Source of the DNA: a virus
Reading direction: 5' to 3' (one strand)
IMG/VR virus record: IMGVR_UViG_3300011416_000008
Span: 1-45,760 of that record
Length of the DNA stretch: 45,760 bases
Positions 41,636-45,760 of this stretch are shown here, piece by piece. Position 1 is the first letter of the stretch. Each line of letters starts with the position of its first letter. The notes below the pieces were generated by a model. It ran no database searches. It was not told the origin of the DNA and worked only from the letters and a program-made list of their open reading frames with translations. The position numbers were made by a program, and so were the translations under genes.

Positions 41636-41877
41636 AAATCTTCCAAATTAAAACGTTTTCGTACAATTTGCAGAGTAAAAGTAATTACAGGACCAGAGCG
41701 AGCTAATACAAGTCTCGCATACTGATCCTGTTCAGACAGAAGTAATTTATGTACTAAATCCTTCCACTTTTCTTTCTTTACTGCTTTTATAATTCGTGCA
41801 TGATAATGACGTGGTGAAGTAACAGAAACTCTCTGGTCTTGTTTTAATCTATTCCAGATCGTTTCATATTGCCGCAT
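41632..41877 (-). CDS. Hypothetical basic protein, 81 aa
   Basis: Basic protein with a likely DNA- or RNA-binding stretch (RHYHARIIKAVKKEKWKD). The only ATG is at 41877, and it lies inside an inverted repeat (41876-41912) with no visible ribosome site, so expression may be controlled by the RNA structure. First gene after the structured gap 41878-42142. Function unknown; autoregulation through that RNA is only a hypothesis. Confidence 0.65.
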   Translation of the reverse strand: MRQYETIWNRLKQDQRVSVTSPRHYHARIIKAVKKEKWKDLVHKLLLSEQDQYARLVLARSGPVITFTLQIVRKRFNLEDL

Positions 41878-41912
41878 ATTGAATTACACTGTATTTTAAT
41901 ACAATTCAATAT
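41876..41912. promoter_or_regulatory. AT-rich inverted repeat over the start codon of the 81-aa gene
   Basis: ATATTGAATT (41876-41885) and AATTCAATAT (41903-41912) are perfect complements, with an inner TGTAT/ATACA. The repeat includes the start codon at 41875-41877 in part, so the mRNA hairpin could block translation, or the site could be an operator. Confidence 0.55.
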
Positions 41913-41916
41913 TAGG

Positions 41917-42047
41917 TGTTCCCCAAATCTCTAAGCCGCTGGGCCTACGAACGTTTACGGTTACCGTGAAACCTTTTGCATCGTATCAGGATACCTAATA
42001 CCTTAATGTGCAAAAGCTGTAGGACGGTCCTCTGAGATTGGGGAACA
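41917..42047. ncRNA. Candidate structured RNA, 131 nt, multibranched
   Basis: Helices read from the sequence: P1 TGTTCCCC + AATCTC (41917-41931) with GAGATT + GGGGAACA (42034-42047), 14 bp with one bulged A. P2 CCTAC (41944-41948) with GTAGG (42019-42023), extendable by three pairs including a G-U. P3 GTTTACGG/CCGT-AAAC hairpin (41953-41972). P4 CTTTTGCA/TGCAAAAG (41973-41980/42009-42016), directly adjacent to P3 and holding a small GTAT/ATAC hairpin. The strand is uncertain: flanking genes run leftward, while one G-U pair mildly favours the plus strand. No known family recognised. Confidence 0.6.
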
Positions 42048-42071
42048 TAGAAATTATTTGGTAGTTATTAA

Positions 42072-42142
42072 CGAGGATACCAGCCTCGCGTTTCACTCAA
42101 TCGCTTCCGACGATTAATCCCCTAAGAGATCCTGAGTGAAAC
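42072..42142 (-). terminator. Two hairpins directly after the 225-aa gene
   Basis: GTTTCACTCA/TGAGTGAAAC (42090-42099/42133-42142) is a perfect 10-bp stem starting right after the stop codon, with an internal ATCG/CGAT hairpin. It is followed on the minus strand by CGAGG/CCTCG (42072-42076/42084-42088) and then TTAATAA. The second could be a weak terminator, the first a 3' stabiliser. Confidence 0.5.
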
Positions 42143-42820
42143 TTACAGATTTGCCAACGCTTCAGCCTTATCCTTCGCAGACAGAAGATCCTTAGCCTTC
42201 TTCCCAAGGAATTCGAGAACATCAACGAAATCCTCAGATTTATTGCCGGGCGCTTCCATATACATAGAAAGATAGGTGGCGAGCTTTTCCACAACTCCCA
42301 GATTGCCAGTCACATCACGGAACTTACGAACAAAGATTTGCGCAGCTTGTGCAACTGCCTCGGCAGACTTCCCAGTAACCGCAGGCATAACCTTGCAATA
42401 ATCCTCCGCAAATGCATCCCAAGTATCCTTGGAAATGCCAGCTCCACGACGAGAAGCACGATCCATATTTGCAATGAATTCCCAGGTGGCTTGATCCATC
42501 GGGAAATTGGCTTGCGAAATGTCTTCCTTTTCATTCACAATCGAACGAATTTGATCCTGATAAACTGCGTTAACAGCTTCTTGAATCAATGCGGCAGACT
42601 TGGACGGAACTTCAATTTGATTTCCAGCAGCATCCTTAATTGGATTGCCTTTTTCATCAACTCCAGGCATTGTGCCAGAACACAACTTAGCAATGGTTGA
42701 AAGAGAGATGGTGGGAACTACAATTTGAACTGCATCACGCTTGTTCCCGAGTTTATCTTCCTTGAATCGGAATTTGAACTCAGACAGAACAGTACCTTCC
42801 TGGACAGTAACTTCAGACAT
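42143..42820 (-). CDS. Probably highly expressed protein of unknown function, 225 aa
   Basis: An isolated gene with its own consensus promoter (42888-42916), AGGAAA ribosome site and G/C-rich third codon positions, which suggests strong expression. The protein has a strand-rich N-terminus (LSEFKFRFKED, DAVQIVVPTISL), then helices, VMPAVTGKSAEAVAQAA near residue 145 and a Lys/Ala-rich C-terminal helix. The layout and the W...F...VTGxS region resemble the 209-aa protein at 5151-5780, so the two may be distant paralogues. Followed by an unusually structured gap. Confidence 0.85.
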   Translation of the reverse strand: MSEVTVQEGTVLSEFKFRFKEDKLGNKRDAVQIVVPTISLSTIAKLCSGTMPGVDEKGNPIKDAAGNQIEVPSKSAALIQEAVNAVYQDQIRSIVNEKEDISQANFPMDQATWEFIANMDRASRRGAGISKDTWDAFAEDYCKVMPAVTGKSAEAVAQAAQIFVRKFRDVTGNLGVVEKLATYLSMYMEAPGNKSEDFVDVLEFLGKKAKDLLSAKDKAEALANL

Positions 42821-42887
42821 TTTGATTTCCTATTTGTTTCGATGATGAGAGATTTTTTAATCGGACCTCTCGAAAACCGATGCGCGG

Positions 42888-42916
42888 AGTATGACAGAAT
42901 CCGGGGTGCGTGTCAA
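42888..42916 (-). promoter_or_regulatory. Consensus sigma70-type promoter of the 225-aa gene
   Basis: Minus strand TTGACA (42911-42916), 17-base spacer, CATACT (42888-42893). Eleven of twelve core positions agree except the first -10 base and the A/C position; this is the strongest promoter in the window. It drives the 225-aa gene starting about 68 bases downstream. Confidence 0.75.
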
Positions 42917-42937
42917 CCCCCCTCGGGCGATGAATCT

Positions 42938-43189
42938 TTAGAGAATATTAATAATTTTCACAAGATCTTTTGGATTCATTATAGCAACTTTGCCGGACAT
43001 CATATAAGCCGTTCCTTCTGGAATTATTGAAGTAACTCCAAAAAACTCTAAGGACCACTTATTTATTTCTTCTCTAAATCCTTTAGGCCATGGAACTCCT
43101 GGAATAACTTCAGAAGGAAGTTCATATTTTGGACGGGTTAATGCCTTTATAATTTTTATTCCAAATAAATTAAGATAATCATCAGTCAT
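42938..43189 (-). CDS. Hypothetical protein, 83 aa
   Basis: Starts in an ATGA overlap with the Cys-containing gene, with AGGTGG upstream. Contains PGVPWPKGFREEINKWSLEFFG and a hydrophobic C-terminus ending LVKIINIL. Last gene before the strong promoter, so this transcript likely ends or reads through here. Unrecognised. Confidence 0.7.
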   Translation of the reverse strand: MTDDYLNLFGIKIIKALTRPKYELPSEVIPGVPWPKGFREEINKWSLEFFGVTSIIPEGTAYMMSGKVAIMNPKDLVKIINIL

Positions 43190-43338
43190 TTACACCACCT
43201 ATGAATAAAGTTAAATAACCTTTCTGAGATTTCCTCAACTTTTTGAACTTTTCCGCATTTCAAGCATTGGTATGTCTTCCACGGTGTTACTAAGTATTGG
43301 GAGTTGTTCTGTAATAATATTTGGTTTCCACTGTCCAT
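43186..43338 (-). CDS. Small CxxC protein, 50 aa
   Basis: I take the ATG at 43338; a TTG at 43371 would add 11 residues. The sequence YQCLKCGKVQKVEEI, with a late HRWCK, looks like half of a zinc ribbon. It overlaps the 3' end of the 106-aa gene by about 100 bases, but its stop forms ATGA with the next start, as is normal in this operon. Confidence 0.6.
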   Translation of the reverse strand: MDSGNQILLQNNSQYLVTPWKTYQCLKCGKVQKVEEISERLFNFIHRWCK

Positions 43339-43555
43339 TTGGCATCCAACCACCTCTCCTATTTTGTTCAAATCTTGCCCACTCCATCATTACATTACTA
43401 AAAAATTCTTCAGGACTTCCACTTGTCTCATACATCCAAACTTGTAAGAGTGGATGACAGGTTAGATAGAAGTCTCGAAGATGTACAGGAAGATATAAAT
43501 CTGCTAGTTTTTGTGCATCTCCATTGGCAAACTTTTTAACAGTTATTTGTTTCAT
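43235..43555 (-). CDS. Tandem paralogue A, 106 aa, unknown function
   Basis: Shares with the next gene the pattern FAxGDAxxLAxxYLPxHL, PxLQVxxYE and WKPxII. The homology ends at about residue 84; the last 22 residues overlap the CxxC gene. A small helical protein; function unknown. Confidence 0.75.
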   Translation of the reverse strand: MKQITVKKFANGDAQKLADLYLPVHLRDFYLTCHPLLQVWMYETSGSPEEFFSNVMMEWARFEQNRRGGWMPNGQWKPNIITEQLPILSNTVEDIPMLEMRKSSKS

Positions 43556-43568
43556 GAGTATGACCTAG

Positions 43569-43784
43569 TTAAGATTCAATAATTGTCGGTTTCCATCTAG
43601 AATCTACTTTCCAAGCTTTGGTTACAGTTCTTTCTACTGCAACAACAAAATCAATAGAAGAGGTGCTTTGCTCATATAAAGCAACCTGTAAAGCTGGATT
43701 ATAAGATAACCAAGCTTCGTGCAAATGTTGAGGAAGATATTGCTTAGCCAAGAACTCGGCGTCACCAGGGGCAAAACTTTTCAT
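43569..43784 (-). CDS. Tandem paralogue B, 71 aa, unknown function
   Basis: MKSFAPGDAEFLAKQYLPQ, then NPALQVALYEQ and a closing SRWKPTIIES. Aligns along its whole length with the 106-aa gene downstream. ATGA overlap with the gene upstream. The pair suggests recent local duplication of a small early protein. Confidence 0.75.
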   Translation of the reverse strand: MKSFAPGDAEFLAKQYLPQHLHEAWLSYNPALQVALYEQSTSSIDFVVAVERTVTKAWKVDSRWKPTIIES

Positions 43785-43981
43785 GATTTAGCCTTATAAA
43801 GAAGTTGACCATTTGGTAAACGTAAGCTACCAATAAAGAGTTTACATTTCCATAAATCACGTATTGTATATCCAACTGCAAAAATACATCTTGGTCTTAT
43901 AGAATATCTATGTGCATAAATATGCCACCTTCCATCTTCAAAAATAATGTGAGGTTTATTCTTCAAAATCTCCTTCGCCAT
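43781..43981 (-). CDS. Hypothetical protein, 66 aa
   Basis: Start chosen at 43981 (AAAGGT upstream), overlapping the helicase end by 26 bases; a longer frame would extend further into the helicase gene. Basic and aromatic: HIIFEDGRWHIYAHRYSI and LWKCKLFIGSLRLPNG. A small beta protein, unknown role. Confidence 0.65.
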   Translation of the reverse strand: MAKEILKNKPHIIFEDGRWHIYAHRYSIRPRCIFAVGYTIRDLWKCKLFIGSLRLPNGQLLYKAKS

Positions 43982-45653
43982 ACTTACCTTTGAAATACTC
44001 TGCTTTCTCGGAAAGTGTGTTTCCCTTAATTCTCTGAGATTGAATTCCTTTAACAAACGTCTCAGGTTCGCAAATAACATAAAGTTCCTCCTTGGCGCGG
44101 GTTACAGCAGTATATAACAACTCACGTTGCATCATAACTGCGTGAGATTGATGAAGAATTAAAAATACTTTTCTCCACTCAGAACCCTGTGCTTTGTGGA
44201 TTGTAATTGCATATCCATGAAGCATTCCATTTACTGCGGCGGCGGAATCAACCACTACTTCTTTTTCTGAATCTGAAAGGAGAATTGTAATCTTATGCGA
44301 ACATTGGCGGACCCGATCCTCTTTACTTCCTGCGACTTGAGACAAAACAAAATCAACGTCGTCAATTGATCCCTCGTTTTTGTATCCAGGTTCCTCTTTA
44401 GTTCCAACTCTGTGGCCCCAATAGTTAAGATTAATCGAGGGTTTGTTAAACGGTGCTCCTGAATAAGCCGGGTTAGTTTCAATACGCGTGATGACTCCAT
44501 CGTTTTTCTCATACATCACCTTATCACCTTCTGAATAATAAACTTTATTGTATCCAGCTACAATCTCATGCACAATTGCATTTCGTTTCCATGCAAGATG
44601 AGTTGCAATGTGCTTATTTACTTCTAAAGTTCCAAAGGCTTCATTAAATGGCATTAGAATCATATCTTCTTCAGGATCATAAGCTCCAGAATCCGCTCCC
44701 TGAGCAAAGAAATGTGCAATAGTCGCGGTTGCTGCCGTAGGAGATATTTTCTTCTTCCATGGGTGAATTTTAAGTTTCCCAGGGAAATGCCATTCTCCAA
44801 ATTCTTTTTCTTCAATTGGGACACCAGACAAGATTCTGTGTGCAAGACGAAGTATTGGAGATTCCAATGCCTGTCTGTAAACTTCTGTAAGTTCAATAAC
44901 ACGAAGGGTTTGAAGTTTGAATCCGAGGATAGCAGGTCCAAAGATAGGCGGCAACTGTTGAATGTCTCCCAGGAAGATTTCTTGGAACTCATGAGGCATT
45001 GCATCCTGATTTAATTTATAAAGATCAAGACCAAGCATTGAAGCTTCTTCATATGCAATTACTCGAACCGTCGATGAGATTGGATTGTATTTATGTCGCG
45101 CCGGTTCAAACTTCATTGTCTTTCTCATCTCACCAGTTTTTTCATCAAAAATCTCATAAATAACTGGCTCGAATTCAAGAAACTTATGGTTTGTTATACA
45201 GTTGGCTGCAAGATCTTCTGAAACATTCTTACGGATATTGTTAACAGCTCGTCTAGTGTAAGCTGTGATAGCAATTCCAGGTGTTCCTGCGTGAAGGTGT
45301 TTATGTCCGAAATCTGAGATAGGAGGAACTCTGCCCGATTTGATGAGCGATTCTGTTGCTGCGCGCATCGCAGTAGTTTTTCCAGTTCCTGCCGCTCCGA
45401 TAAGAACCACAGATTCTCCATTTGAGATTGCAGTAACAAATTCTGTTTGTCCTTCATTGAGTAATATCTCGTTTCCGTACTTATCAAGAGACTTAAGTCC
45501 GTGGGTTTCAAGTCCTGTGATAGATTCTTGATCATTTGAAATGATTGGAGTAGTTTCTTGTGAATTTTCCTTTTCCGTTGCTGCTCTAGCTGCTTTTCGT
45601 GCTTGGATTTTTGCATATAATGCCTCTAATGCAGAGGGTTTAATTGTTTCCAT
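43956..45653 (-). CDS. SF1 DNA helicase, RecD/Dda-like
   Basis: 565 aa. Walker A LIGAAGTGKTTAM (Lys92), Walker B YEEASMLG, motif III FLGDIQQLPP, and the C-terminal motifs YAITIHKAQGSEW and LLYTAVTRAKEELYVI of the UvrD_C_2 domain. These define a 5'-3' superfamily 1B helicase such as RecD or Dda. The first 90 residues are a charged extension. It would unwind DNA for replication or recombination with the nuclease and Sak4-like protein. The start overlaps the 172-aa gene across the circle junction. Confidence 0.93.
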   Translation of the reverse strand: METIKPSALEALYAKIQARKAARAATEKENSQETTPIISNDQESITGLETHGLKSLDKYGNEILLNEGQTEFVTAISNGESVVLIGAAGTGKTTAMRAATESLIKSGRVPPISDFGHKHLHAGTPGIAITAYTRRAVNNIRKNVSEDLAANCITNHKFLEFEPVIYEIFDEKTGEMRKTMKFEPARHKYNPISSTVRVIAYEEASMLGLDLYKLNQDAMPHEFQEIFLGDIQQLPPIFGPAILGFKLQTLRVIELTEVYRQALESPILRLAHRILSGVPIEEKEFGEWHFPGKLKIHPWKKKISPTAATATIAHFFAQGADSGAYDPEEDMILMPFNEAFGTLEVNKHIATHLAWKRNAIVHEIVAGYNKVYYSEGDKVMYEKNDGVITRIETNPAYSGAPFNKPSINLNYWGHRVGTKEEPGYKNEGSIDDVDFVLSQVAGSKEDRVRQCSHKITILLSDSEKEVVVDSAAAVNGMLHGYAITIHKAQGSEWRKVFLILHQSHAVMMQRELLYTAVTRAKEELYVICEPETFVKGIQSQRIKGNTLSEKAEYFKGKYGEGDFEE

Positions 45654-45760
45654 GATTCATAAACTCTGGTTCAGGACGATTTGTCCAGGTCATTTGTTTT
45701 CCTTCAGATGCCCAAAGTAATTGTTTTGCTTTATAATAACGTCTATATTTTTCTACGTCA
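45638..45760. repeat. Terminal direct repeat, right copy
   Basis: Identical to 1-123. It encodes the same 3' end of the 172-aa protein and the start of the helicase, and so only shows that the sequence is circular or circularly permuted. Confidence 0.95.

Noticed and set aside
42072-42088. GATACCAG as part of a theophylline-type aptamer
   Set aside because: The second conserved half (CCCTTGGCAG) is missing; a short chance match.
43569-43784. Toxin-antitoxin pair formed by the two small neighbouring genes
   Set aside because: The two proteins are homologous to each other along their length, which points to duplication and not to a toxin with its antidote.
1-45760. Lysogeny module
   Set aside because: No integrase, transposase, excisionase or CI-like repressor was recognised on either strand; helix-turn-helix seen only in the small terminase.

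Overview
The window looks like one complete genome of an AT-rich, tailed, probably short-tailed (podovirus-like) bacteriophage. The first 123 bases recur exactly as the last 123 (1-123 = 45638-45760), so the unique sequence is 45,637 bp and closes into a circle. The junction falls inside a run of overlapping genes (a 172-aa protein followed by a RecD/Dda-like helicase), which fits a circularly permuted genome or an assembly overlap better than a functional terminal repeat. I see no integrase, excisionase or clear repressor, so a lytic lifestyle is likely. The host is not identifiable; an M15 endolysin, an exported protein and a tRNA with encoded CCA are compatible with a Gram-negative proteobacterium, but this is inference.

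Layout. (1) 3-5780, minus strand: a leftward early arm of about 20 small, mostly unrecognised genes joined by ATGA overlaps, a tRNA-Leu(UAA), and a 500-bp control region (4647-5150) with a consensus promoter, dyads, direct repeats and three 8-bp iterons. (2) 5781-6271: a divergent control region with a good leftward promoter, repeated promoter/operator-like blocks, a Fur-box-like site and an extended -10 for the late genes. (3) 6272-30588, plus strand: the late operon. Order: small and large terminase, an LPD23-type zincin, portal, scaffold, decoration-like protein, major capsid, adaptor, LamG and nozzle-like proteins, M15 endolysin with an XhlA-like membrane protein, two tandem paralogues, a 554-aa coiled-coil protein and a 1586-aa internal virion protein, appendage proteins, a 3-TM holin and an exported protein. 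(4) 30604-30634: a bidirectional terminator between convergent operons. (5) 30647-45653, minus strand: replication, recombination and nucleotide metabolism. It holds a DEDD exonuclease, ThyX, a MazG-like enzyme, a DUF3987-type P-loop protein, a family A DNA polymerase, an SSB candidate, a dNMP kinase, a Sak4-like ATPase, a Cas4/RecB-type nuclease with Fe-S cysteines, and a RecD/Dda-like helicase.

On the circle, regions 1 and 5 form one leftward early/middle unit. It has extra internal promoters in front of two isolated genes (5151-5780 and 42143-42820) whose proteins look distantly related and whose codons are richer in G/C than their neighbours. The most intriguing unexplained element is the 265-bp gap at 41878-42142. 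Almost all of it folds: two hairpins directly after a stop codon, a 131-nt multibranched element closed by a 14-bp stem, and an inverted repeat lying over the next start codon. A second RNA candidate is an H-type pseudoknot plus a ribosome-site-masking complement upstream of 14576. Several small genes described here (35-52 aa) were found only by reading the gaps.
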